Position numbers and translations under genes: made by a program. Below, in pieces: positions 1 through 11,360 of a DNA stretch of 64,000 nucleotides. The notes beneath the pieces are model-generated. The model worked only from the letters and a program-made list of their open reading frames with translations. It ran no database searches and was not told where the DNA came from. This stretch comes from Aotearoamyces nothofagi. Lineage: Eukaryota; Ascomycota; Leotiomycetes; Leotiales; Tympanidaceae. The stretch is from positions 372,001-436,000 of the forward strand of contig JADDTR010000008.1 in assembly GCA_015345905.1 (NCBI GenBank). The letters run 5' to 3'. Positions within the stretch are counted from its first letter, which is position 1. Each line of letters starts with the position of its first letter.

Positions 1-315
1 CCTAGCCCGCCCTCCTCCCTGCACCTCGACTTCACGCCTGGTCCAGCCCCGTGGAGTCTAATCGAGCCCTATACTAAATGGGAGACCTTCCTCCTCCAGA
101 TCCTGTTGCCAGCCTTTGATATCTTTGCATTCTTTCATCACAGCACTGCCAGCAACAACAACAGCAATAGCAACGCAGCCGCCGTCCCATCTCCTTAAGA
201 ATCGCTCCCCACATCTCTACCCATCTCACGGAATATCGCCCAAGCCTTCAGGACTTTACGAGAGTAACCTCGCATAGCGGTTCCCAGCGAAGAATTGCCT
301 CCAGCGTCCTTCGTG
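1..315 (+). promoter_or_regulatory. Leader / promoter end of the C2H2 factor gene
   Basis: Pyrimidine-rich, CA-rich sequence without a convincing coding frame, directly upstream of the ATG at 316. It looks like the 5' untranslated leader of the following gene. The frame is open a little further upstream, but only through TTG, so the first ATG at 316 was taken as the start. Confidence 0.4.
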
Positions 316-1732
316 ATGGAAAATCCACAGAGCTTCACCTCTCGGCGGGCAGCTGCTTCGAATCTGAACCTGCCGGCCTTCCAGCTACCTCCTCCCGACC
401 TCGGGAACATGCACAAGTACCCATCGTACGCGCCGGTGAATAACACCACCCAGCCCACTCCACAGAGCGCCAGCAGTGTCTTGACTCCTCCACCCGCACT
501 CAACGACGGATTGAGCCCGTCACTCTCGTCAAGCGTAAATAGCGGGAGTTCGCAGAGTTCAACCAGCGGTATTACTCCCTATGGCACGATGGCCTACTGG
601 CCACAATCAAATCCTGGTTACAGCTTCAGCTCTGCGCCGGCGCCATTTGCGCAGCAGCAACAGCAGCAGCAGAACCAGAACTTTGTAGGCCGGTCAATTT
701 ACTCGCCGTCCATGAACTTTCCGCAGCAGCGCAACTCGAATTCGCCTACAGCTGGTGAGGGTCTCCCTCCACCCCAGTATGATCTCAATCTACCGCCTTT
801 CCCATCTTCCCTGCCCATGAACGGATCAGGCGGTGGTCAAACGAACCTTCCTACTCTTGCACCACAGCAGCAGCAGCAGCAGCAGATGAATAACACTTTG
901 GTGAATTCCCAGCAGCCGGCTTCTCAGGCGCCTCAGCACTCTCCTGTTCATGCCCCGGAAAACTATAGCGGTCGGCCACCACCAACTGCAGCCTATTCTT
1001 ATGCATCCACTTCGACGTCCCAACAGGGCTCTTTCCCTGCATACACTCACCCATCGCCAGGTCAACATCTACCGGCTACGTCAGGTGCGCCTCAGAACAG
1101 GATATCGCCAGTCTCGGCAAACCAACCACAATCAATGCAACCGCCATCGAGTCATTACCAGAGATCATACAATGGATATTCCCTTCCGGCGATGCCAGGA
1201 CCTATCATGTCCAATGTGCACAACCCAGGTAATCAGATGGCTCTTGTGGGGGGCATGAACATTCCAGGCTATCCTAGTCAGCATATGGGACAACAACACA
1301 TGTACGGAGGTCATCCAAGCCAACAACAGCAGCAGAATGATCGGCCATTCAAGTGTGATCAGTGTCCACAATCTTTTAATCGCAACCACGATTTGAAAAG
1401 ACACAAGCGTATCCACCTAGCAGTGAAGCCATTCCCTTGCGGCCATTGCGAAAAGAGTTTTTCCAGAAAGGATGCTTTAAAGGTTCGTTACTATCTCGTA
1501 CATCAGCTCCCATCAAACGAGCCAACCCTCTCGATTCAACGCCTATGAGTAACTTGAATAAAATTAAAAGCTAACCCATTTGCAGAGACATATCCTCGTC
1601 AAAGGCTGTGGTAAGAGTGGAGGCGCTACCTCGAGCCTACCAAATGGTGGCAGTCAGTCACCGATAGATAAGTCTGGAGCGATGAGCGATAGCACTGATG
1701 AGAGCCCAGTGATGGCGAAGAAAGAGATCTAA
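316..1732 (+). CDS. Q-rich C2H2 zinc-finger transcription factor (FlbC-like candidate)
   Basis: Exons 316..1482 and 1586..1732, about 437 aa. The first 340 residues are low-complexity Ser/Pro/Gln with several CAG/CAA-coded glutamine runs, typical of a fungal activation region. Two zinc fingers follow: CDQC...HKRIH, then CGHC...RHILVKGC. The second finger ends in Cys rather than His (C2HC), and the intron falls exactly inside it, so the unspliced frame would lose the last two ligands. An acidic/Ser tail closes the protein. It should act in the nucleus as a DNA-binding regulator. Two fingers near the C-terminus with this spacing recall FlbC, a conidiation regulator of Aspergillus; that assignment rests on memory of the family and is weak. 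The zinc-finger call itself is firm. Confidence 0.85.
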
Positions 1733-4700
1733 AGCTCGTATTCCCTGTCTCGTGCCAGTAATTAATGGGAGGATTATGAGATTTTAATTTTCAAATCTGG
1801 GTCCTGGGCATGATCGCTTTATTGTAAGATCCTGGATGTCTCGTCTTGTGGACTGTTCGTCCAGCTGTATCTCACCATCGGAAGTGCTCCAAAAGCTGTG
1901 TCTGTGGAAATTGTGTGGTTTATGAAGGTCATGAAAACCAATTGTCATGGTGGGCGGGGACCGGATTGGTGTTTCTGGAGTTTACGGACGGTACCCTGGT
2001 GGAGATGGTTGGGATGAAATGTCTTATTGGTGGTTTTTACTGTTTGCCTACCAGCAATTATATGTCTCTAAGTTGCTTTAATTGTCGGTACTGACTGATG
2101 GATGATACCCTGACATGCTGACTCGGAGCTAAATGTAGATTTATAATATTGCCTGTTGCTATGCCAGTCTTGTATTGAGTTGCCAGAAGCAATCGTAATC
2201 ACAAGGGAAAATACTCCCATCGGCATCGGTGATAATTGCACGCAGCAACCGTGTTAAATTAATTCAAATCCTAATTATGATGATGGGTGGTGGATGCTGA
2301 TACTGAAGAGCGTTGTCCGAGCCACAATTGCTTGTCGCGAACACTAAGGGTGCCTAGCATTTGAAAAGACCATCGATGGCCTTAGCAGACCGGGGGTTTT
2401 TTCTTAAAAAAAAAAAACTCTAGCATGACAAGGAGACGAGTTAACTAGAAGTTATGGAACTGCCATTCTTAGGCTCATGTATACAGTTGACAGCAGAGGC
2501 TAGCGCTTCTTATTCTGTAATGCTAGATTTATGCTCCACAGGTCTACTAGCTTTTCAGATCCAAGTCAAGCCACATGGTGTAGATCAATGTGGAGTACCC
2601 TACGTACATGTAGAAACGTCTCCTGTGGTGCTCCGTAGCAAGCCATTCCCCGCTAGGCTGCAATGTGTGCCTGGTGGCTTAAGATAGCCGTTTGTTGTGG
2701 CTTTTGGTGTTGAAGCCCACCACCGTGCAGGAGTCCTGTACGTCCGTGCCGACCAGGTGCCGCCTTACCCACGTTCTAAGGCATCTATGGCGTTCAAGGT
2801 ACCTAGGTACCTATCTGTATACTACCTTATTCTTACCTCACCTCCACACATCGAAATAAATATCTTTACGATGTATTTTGCCCACCGTACCACTTACCAC
2901 CTTAGCTATACTGCCGCTACCTTATATGCTATCTATATACACGGAGGTATGCACACCAAACGCAAACATCGACCCGATATGCTGGTTACGGCCTTTCGGC
3001 CGCCCATGTCAGATGTGCCAATTGCCAAAGCAGTGGTGTTATTGCTCCGTCAGGTACTGTACCTCTATGCGATACGATGTAAGTGGTGTCAGTCGCACGA
3101 CAGCGATCCGAGGTCCAGAATGCCTGAGTTATACTGCGGAGTAAGGTATCGCTGCACACAATAACGTCGAGGTGTGGATCCCATGCGATCTGCATGCTGT
3201 GTCTTAACAGAACCAGAGCGCTGGGAAAGCTGCATACCACAGCAGTCGATCACAACAACTGGTGCTGTTACCGGCTTGTTTACTCTAGCATTCTAAACGA
3301 CCAGGCATTGCCCGTCATCGGTAGATGGCGGTGGCTAGTAAGTCTCGAGGGCAATATACATACAGTCGAAAAATAGTATCTCTCAGACTCCTTGACAGAC
3401 TTATCGTCTGTTGCTGAGTAGAACCCAGTGAGCGCGAGCTAAACGCCGGGACTCTCAAGGCCTCTGTTTTTGCGATGTCCCGTTCAGATAAGTGCTCAAT
3501 TTTCTGCCTTGGTGACGACCCATCTTTCCCTCCGTGGGTAAGAGGTCGAAGTCGCCATTAAATCCCAACTATTTAACATGTCTACTTTGATTACATCTTA
3601 GCGTATTACCTTCTTTTTTACGCTCTTCACACTCTACATAACTGCATCAACACGAGGACATCGTGGTCATTCTCGCACCTTCACTCCCCTGTGTTATGTC
3701 TAGAGCAGCCTTCAAGTTATTTCAGTTCCAATCACATCAGCCAGCACCCTTTTTTTACGGTGCAAGGGCGATCTTCATTGTGCAACTCAACAAGTGGCAA
3801 AAAGAAGATGGTGCATAATTGTTAACTCCTCCTTGGATATGACATTGATCACTAGCAGCTCACTCAATTGCTTTCCATTTTATCTATTCAACTCCCAAAC
3901 CTTCAGGCTATAGCAGGGAAGAATAAGGTCCTGGATATCATTATAGTATGTATGTACGTGCCCTTGTCAATCGGTTTGGAGGCTATGGAGCCCTATAAAT
4001 GTCTGCTACTGTTATACAACGCCGGGCCCATTACATCCGGGTCCTCGAACGCACTCCAAACGCTCTCCTCCATGACCAAGGTGCTAGAATTGTCTTAGTT
4101 AGACCTACACGAAGTTTTTCTCTCGTTATGATCTCAATACTCCCAGCACTGTGAACCCTCATACTAGGTAAGCACCAAGATCGAAAGGTCGAAGTTATAG
4201 ATAATGGGCAAAAGACCCAGCTGATGGCCAGCAGGGGTCCACTTTATAATATTTTACCGCCAAACCTCGATGGTAAGTAAAGGCGAGGAATACTACAAAA
4301 TACTTGAAAGAGGGAGAGGATATATGACGCCAGAATATCTATATGGGCATAGAGTTACCAGCATTAGGAACATAAGTAATAAGGGAGTATAAGTTGAATT
4401 TGGAAAATAAACTGGTAATGATGGTTATTTCAAGCTGACCTATTTGAGGGTCCCAGCTCAACAGTGAAAATAAAACTTCAGCCCGAAGTGGAGAGGACTT
4501 ATACTGTATATGTGACTTGGCGAGGAGCAGTTCTAGAGAGCAGGTTACTAAACAATTCAGAGAAATGCTTCCCTAGAATTTTACCTTTCACACGAGAAGC
4601 ATTGTGTAAATTTCCAATCCAACAGTTTCTCGATGATGGCCTTCCTTTCGGCCACTGCATAGAAACCTATGATTGGGGGTGCTTCCAGACATGTCGCCAT

Positions 4701-5494
4701 CATCATGCTGCTCATAAATGGCTTCGGGCAGTTGTCACTAAGTTATGCCATCTTTTTCTGTATCATGGATGAGAAGAACAAAGGAGGAAACTCTGCTAAT
4801 ATCGATTGTCCATCTCCTGTCACCTGGTTCTCAATGCAAAGGGCACACTCAAACACGGGAAAAGGCTTGTCAACCAAGTCTAGTATTGCAATTATCCACC
4901 CACCTCTGAAGAATACGACGATCTTGTGGCTAACTCAACTCGCACTCACCTCAGCCTTACAATACCTGTAGGCAAGATGAGCCCTCCCGTCTGTACCCTG
5001 CAGAAAACTTATGCGGCTTTGATCCTTCTGTCACAGTTCTCAGAGCTTGTGCAGAAGACAAGGCAACCCTTTATATGAGCAGTCACAGGTGTTCTCGGCT
5101 CAAAACATGTCTCTATGGACGGCAAGATGATTTCCATCGGGAATGCATTGTCTGGATTCAGACACATGCGGCTACGCGTACAAGCCAAGCAGCCATACAT
5201 GCCCTCCTAGGGAATTTCATGAGGTGCAGTATGGGGTTAGGAGAATGGCAGGAGAAAATGAAGCAGTGGGCAAAATGCATGAGTGCACACGGTATCCATA
5301 TGGAACACACAGAAGCTATATAGAGTTGTTGTATTCTTTTGGAGTCATGAAATCGTTTAGCATTCCTCAAAACACTAATATATTCTTTACCGCTAATTGC
5401 TAATCGCGGTCAATCGAGCCTGTGTCACTAGCAATGCAATATCATAACGCCATTACTCCCTATCAACCACTCTGTGCAAAAGTATCCCAGGTAT
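1733..5494. other. Gene-poor interval
   Basis: About 3.8 kb without a supportable gene. It holds the 3' flank of the zinc-finger gene, a short poly-A/poly-T stretch near 2400, and a GGTACCTAGGTACCTA-type motif near 2798. A minus-strand coding-like stretch at about 4584-4925 is open for some 114 codons with one interruption, but I recognise no family. The other open frames here are short and lack motifs or splice-supported partners. Confidence 0.5.
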
Positions 5495-6075
5495 TTAATG
5501 CTCGAGAGGAGAATAACGTCCGAGAGCCAGGCTTCCGAGGAAGATGCCCCCAAGTACAGACAAGAAGTAGCCAATATTCATCGTCATGACAGCCAACATC
5601 CTATCAGAGTCAGTAAGATCTAGTTGCAGCTCATGGAAAGGTGTTTCACGAACAGTAGATAGCCGACCGCCGCAATGGCAGTATCAATAACAGCTCGCAC
5701 CGGGTCTACAGTTATTCTCCAAGGCCGGACACCCCTACTTCGCTTTTTCACCACCATCACATCCTCTTCGACACCATTCTCCGTCAGAATCATCCGCTTG
5801 CTTTCGCTATCCTGTTCTATCCGTTCTGATTTCGATAACTTGCCCGCGACCGCAACGTATCGTCGATTGAACTCGGCATCGAGCCATGCAGTCTCTTTCC
5901 ACGCCTTGAGCGCAAGTAACGCTCGGAAAACTGTAGCAAGTACAATAAGGAAGATGCAGGTTCCTGCGTAGGCACCAATAGTCTTGGGTGTCCAGCCGTT
6001 TGAGTAGAGTGGGGTAACGGAACTAGTAAAGAAAGTCATCGACATTTCCGACATCGACATCGATGAAGAGTCCAT
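5495..6075 (-). CDS. CTR-family copper transporter
   Basis: Exons 5654..6075 and 5495..5600 (minus), about 175 aa; the 53-bp intron (GTTCGT...TAG) is needed to restore the last two membrane segments. The N-terminus carries a methionine cluster (MSMSEMSM) typical of extracellular or lumenal Cu(I) capture. TM1 lies near residues 25-50, followed by a charged cytosolic loop with acidic and basic stretches. After the splice comes MLAVM, the MxxxM copper-selectivity motif of TM2, then NIGYFLSVLGGIFLG, the GxxxG packing motif of TM3. This is the complete signature of SLC31/Ctr proteins, which form trimeric Cu(I) channels in the plasma or vacuolar membrane. The size fits the low-affinity/vacuolar CTR2/CTR3 type. 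The start is the ATG at 6075; further upstream only a non-ATG extension exists. Confidence 0.9.
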
Positions 6076-7095
6076 TGTCCTAGGAGTCCGCCCTGAAATC
6101 CGTAGGAGGGTATACTTGGGATACAACAGCAATGGTCTGGAGAAATGCTGAGATGTTGATCTCGTTCTTAAAGGAGATTCTTTGTGTAATAGATGTGGCT
6201 ACTTAAGGAATGTGTTTGACTCAGAGATGCGTTCAATGCCGATTTATGAGGACTCAACTTGGGGATGAGGAGAGAGAAAGAGCACAAGCTAGGCTATTAA
6301 AAGAAGAGCTTGTTACAGCCCATAGAACCAATAATTTATGTATATATTGCTTGCCATCCCCGCTGTAATGCGGGTGCAGAACAGTAGTCGTAAATCAAAG
6401 TACTCAAACTTGCTCACTTAGTGTTCTTTAATATCCAATGAGCGGTGAGCAGATGGGGATTTCGCTTATCTGCCCTGTCCGCATAAATGACCATCCAAGG
6501 TCACGTGTAATCCGGTTACCATGCATGACATGAGTGAACGAACGAACAAAGAGACCCAGCAAATATATTCGGGGCCCCTGCAAACGAGTAGAGTATATGG
6601 AGATATATCTTGTGATACATGTATAGTATATGCATTATATTTTTGTGTCCAGCTTATCACCCCACAGATACAAAAGAGGCAGAATGGAAAATAGGCCGCT
6701 TCTCCGTATACGCAGGTCAGACAATGGCCTACAGCCCTGAATCACGTTGACTAATTTGAATAGTTAAGATGTTATGTACTTTCTCTGAGTATATTCATCT
6801 CCCCATAGTTTTGTGGCTGTTTGGGACTATTGAACACTGTACTATTCATGGAGCGCCTTCAAAATTTTCCCAGAGCGTTCTGTTATTGTTCCCATCTAGA
6901 TTCCTTCTCGTTTGCAGGTAGCATGGTTAAGGTAGTCCGAACGGGTGGTATGTGTTGTCAGTAGCGATTTGCTTGTGATTATTTTACGCTTTTCGTGTCA
7001 ATTACTTCATACACAACATATATACCAATTGATCCCGAAATTATCAACATTCAATTTCATCCTACATATATTGCTAAATACTCACCATCCTATAG
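6076..7095. other. Intergenic, copper transporter 5' flank to malate synthase 3' end
   Basis: AT-rich sequence holding the promoter side of the copper transporter and the 3' region of malate synthase. No gene, RNA or repeat was recognised. Confidence 0.5.
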
Positions 7096-8877
7096 CTAGA
7101 GCTTTGAGGCAGGAGACGAGGTTCCTACGCTTGTAATTTCATTATACAGAAGTCTACTGGCATATCAGTATAATTCGACACAAAAGGCTGATCAAACACT
7201 TACGAAGTGAGGAAGTCGGCATAGTCCTCTCCAGTTACTTGTCCCGAGAAATACTGTGCGGCGAGATGGTACTTGTTACCCTTCTGAGCCTTTGAGGCGA
7301 GTTCATTTGCCTGCTCCTTAAGAAGCCTCAGCGCGTATGCTTTGTCGACCTTCTTCCCTTCGGCGGTAGGAACTCCATGCTTCACCCATTGCCACAACTG
7401 ACTGCGACTGACTTCGGCTGTTGCAGCATCCTCCATCAAATAGTTAATCGGTACACAACCCACACCTCTGAGCCACCCCTCCATGTATCCCAAACCGATA
7501 TTCAAGTTCTTTCGGATACCTTCTTCGGTAATACTGCCGGGGACATTCATATTCAGGAGGTCGTTCTGGCCGATCTTTACATCCTCCCTGCGAACAAACA
7601 TCTGGTTAGGTGTGGGCATATGCTTATTAAAGACTTCTGACGCAATAGACGCTAGGGCAGGATGCGCAACCTGTTATTCGGTATTAGTTTGAAAGAGTTT
7701 TGATTCAAGAGGGTAGCTCACCCAGGTTCCGTCATGGCCAGCCTTCACTTCCCTCAATTTATCAGCATAGACGCCTTCCATGGCTTTGTCGTTGGCCTGC
7801 TTGTCGTCTTTTATTGGAATTTGAGCTGCCATTCCGCCCATGGCATGGACTTGTCTTCTATGACAGGTTTGGATGAGTAGCTTAACATATGCATCCATGA
7901 ATGGTACAGTCATAGTAATAGCCGATCGATCGGGCAGAATGAAGTTAGAGTTCTGGCGGAACTTTTTGATAACACTGAAGATATAATCCCAACGTCCGCA
8001 GTTAAGACCAGAACTGTGATCTCTGAGTTCATATATGATTTCATCCATCTCAAAGGCTGCCAGGATCGTCTCAATGAGCACAGTTCCTCGGATAGTCCCT
8101 CGTGGGATTGCGATAGTGTCTTGGGCGAGGTTGAAGACATCATTCCAGAGTCGAGCCTCTAGGTGTGACTCCATCTTTGGGAGGTAGAAGTATGGACCAG
8201 TCCCGCGTGCGATGAGCTCTTTGGCATTATGGAAGAAGTAGAGACCGAAGTCAAAAAGGCTGCCGGATATCGGCTCGCCATCGACTATGAAGTGCTTCTC
8301 TTCCAGATGCCATCCTCTTGGACGCACGATCAATGTTGGTAGAGCACGGTCCGTTCTGAGCTTATATTCCTTTTGCCCTTGCTTAAAGTCCACCTGTTTG
8401 CGGATGGCGTCGTATAGATTAACTTGGCCATTGATCATGTTATCCCATGTGGGTGCACTAGAATCTAATTTGGAGTGTCAAACCCTTTCTTTAACAGTAT
8501 CGCGAGGCGGGCTTACCTTCAAAATCTGCCATATATGTCCAGACATTTGAATTCAGCGCATTCACAACCATTTTCCTATCTGTAGGACCAGTGATCTCCA
8601 CTCTACGGTCAATCAGGCCCGGCGCAGGCCTGGCTCCCTTCCAAGCATCATTCTCTCTAATGTGCTTGGTCTCTGGGAGGAAGTCTGGCAACTGGCCCTT
8701 GTCCAGCTCGGCTTGCCGGATCACGCGACGCTGCAGAAGCGCTTTCCGCGTCGCATTGAACGATCGGTGGAGGAGCGTGAGGAAAGCTACGGCATCTTTA
8801 CTAAGTATCTTCTTGTTTGACTCTGTGATGGAGCCAGCAATGTTCACGCCCTGGAGGATGGATTCGACTGACGCCAT
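7096..8877 (-). CDS. acuE: Malate synthase, peroxisomal (glyoxylate cycle)
   Basis: Exons 8517..8877, 7722..8464, 7204..7670 and 7096..7153 (minus), 542 aa. Condenses glyoxylate with acetyl-CoA to malate, the second step of the glyoxylate bypass used for growth on fatty acids or acetate. Family hallmarks: [69 protein letters not shown] and GHDGTWVAHP. The last, short exon encodes LLYNEITS... and ends in SKL, a type 1 peroxisomal targeting signal. Its acceptor is a CAGTAG pair; using the distal TAG gives DFLTSLLYNEI, the better family match. If the last intron is kept, the first codon past the donor is TAA, giving a shorter protein without SKL. Length is normal for the fungal family. Confidence 0.96.
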
Positions 8878-11360
8878 TTAGAATTGTTATGATTAAGTGA
8901 TGGTTGGAAAGTTACGAAGACATGATGGATGCACGGATGGAGGTCAGCATATATGCGCCTGGGGGACGGCTAACAGTTATTCGTCTACTACAGCAGCGTT
9001 CTCGGGCAGAGGGAGCGGCTCCAGAATGTGGGATTAGCTTGTGAATGTGTGGGGAAGCTCAAGCCCAATAGGTCCGGTCCACCTTCTCCATCCTGCAGGC
9101 CGCTTTACTTGCTATTTTAACGTTGAAGTCGGCTACTACAAGCTGGAACCATCTGACAATGCTTGCCAAATTCCGGCGAATTCTGACCGGTTCTGTGTCT
9201 AAACCTTCGCATCAAAGGCAGGCAGACATCGAAAAATAGAAGCCGATTATAGGATGTATCTATCTTTCGAGATCGACATGGGGTCGCGCGAATGATGACG
9301 CCGGTGCTACTCGCTACTCGCTACATTCGCCCCTACCCCGTACTACGGCCACGAGTTCCGATACGTAGGTAGATAGGGGAATTATCTCGCCGTCATACCT
9401 CGGTTGTTCGCTGTCTCGATTCATGCATGAGATGGCACCGTTTCTACCCGATAGCACGTGATGCACCGAGGTACAGTAGTAAGGTAGGTCCTTGGATAGG
9501 ACTGGCGTGTTCTTCTTTCTCGATGAAGCACTGTCGAGAGGGATCAATACAACAACATGTGGCTGCGGAGCTAGATTCATAGCAACACTCTGTTCTCTCT
9601 CTCCCGTATCAATTCAATACTGGCACTAGATACAGTAAGTAGGTAATGTACCTGGGCTAGGTAGTGAAGGTACAGTACCTAAGGTAGTACTGTCATAGTG
9701 GTATCTTAGGTTACTTACTAGACACTTTCATATATTACGGGACCTATCCCAAAATTAATACAAATATAGTGTAAAATGTATTTTCCCAGGAATACAATAG
9801 TTGTAATAAGTGTATTAGTATTTATACAGCATTTTCAAATATGCAGTTGTTTTACATCTGAAGGCGGGATAAGGTATTTAGTACCTGGCCGATTCTGGAG
9901 TAGGTATGAGTAAATTCAGAAATGTTGGGGTAAACAGGAGTAAATAACCGTTGTACATAAGGTACCTACTACTTATTACCTTAAGGGAGCTAGCTACCCT
10001 ATTTGAACAGCTGCAGATTCAGTTTGAACAGCATTTTAAATATAACTTACTATATATATAGGTAGTATCCTACCTAAGGTACAGGTACCTGTAATCGGTT
10101 CTCCTAGCATTTGAATGAACTTCAAACACTGCGCTTTTCTGGATTTAAGCAGGTACTTAGTATATATAATACAATACGTGAAGAAATTAGACCAAACGGG
10201 TCAAGAGTCAAATAGCACGAAATATATACCATAATACTTTTTTGGGCCCAAGTTGAAACTTTACCTTTACATTTTGTATGAAGAGTACAAAATTTATATC
10301 CAGTACCATTCTGTACGGCATTTTCATATCTGCAGCCATTTTTCTGGTCGGATACATTTTGGGCTCAACGTAGTCTATTTAGGGTAGATCTGAGTAACTT
10401 ACAAAGCTTTGGGTAGGTCCCATGCAGTACCTGGAAATTTTACATCTTACATTTTATAAACATTAACTATAAAAGTGATGGCAAAAGTGGTCTATATTTT
10501 GTGAGAAGATTTCTCAGGTACTCATTTAAATACTGAAAAATACTCTGTCTAGGTGAAAATTCAGCATGTCCCTATTGCAAGAACTTGAGGTACCTTTTTA
10601 TTAAGTGGTTTGTAAAAAGCTCGCTTTTATGTATTTATACATATTTGGAATGTCCACCAAATATATAATTCTATAAGTAGGTACATTAAGTAGGTACCTG
10701 GATAAAAATCAGACTCAAGGTAAATAGTAGTACCTACTACTATTATAGACCTAAGGTAGTTGGAATATTATGGGGTTCGAGTAGCGATTTATTAGTGAAC
10801 TTTGAAAATTTATAAGTAGGTACCTTGGAGCTAGTAAAGTACAGGTAAAATTCTGTATGGCAGTAGTAGGTAGTAAGTAATATGAGACTAATTTTTGAGG
10901 AAGTCCCACTTGAGGGGAATCCTCCTACTACCTTATGTATGATGCCGTAAGTGCAGAATCTCGGCATTCGCTGGAGGTTTGGCAAATGCATGTTCGCACC
11001 CAGATATAGTAAGTACTGTAGGTAACTTACCTCCCTTACCTTACCTAGTACCAGGTAGGTATAATAGAGGTACTAATTGACTGCCCATCCAACCTAAACA
11101 ATTCAAAATTCATACGAAACAAATTTCCGGACTGGGACTCCCCCCAAATTTTTAACAATCAATTCCTCATCTAATAAAGTCTCTTTGGCTTGTTAGGTGT
11201 GCATTCAATCCCGAAAATTGCCGCAGCGCTAGTAATTACTTACTATTCAGTGCAACACCATTTCATCATTGCGCAAATACCCGACCCGATTACGGAGGTA
11301 AAGTCCGTTGTACATTTAAGGTACGCCCTTATTTTAGTACCTATTTATCTTAGCAACATC
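8878..11360. other. AT-rich intergenic region upstream of malate synthase
   Basis: About 2.5 kb without a supportable gene. The first 700 bp are the likely malate synthase promoter. From about 9600 on the sequence is AT-rich and filled with short palindromic words such as GGTACCT, CCTAAGG and TAGGTAC, described as a separate repeat feature. Short open frames here lack motifs. Confidence 0.5.
9600..11080. repeat. Dense cluster of GGTACC / CCTAAGGTA / CTAGGTA palindromic words
   Basis: Words of the type AGGTACCT, CCTAAGGTA, GTAGTACCTAC and their complements recur throughout, for example near 9640, 9670, 9960, 10075, 10690, 10730, 11030 and 11055. Between them the sequence is AT-rich and holds loosely related stretches such as GGCATTTTCATATCTGCAG (10317) and AGCATTTTCAAATATGCAG (9828). 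No open frame, terminal repeat or known element family was recognised. The same word type occurs singly elsewhere in the window (2798, 21590, 22130, 49640, 55100). Confidence 0.6.

Noticed and set aside
2697-3164. Plus-strand open frame of 155 codons in the gene-poor region
   Set aside because: Starts at a non-ATG codon, low-information translation, contains the GGTACCTAGGTACC intergenic word.
9314-9580. Minus-strand open frame upstream of malate synthase
   Set aside because: Lies in promoter DNA; no motif and no extension by splicing.
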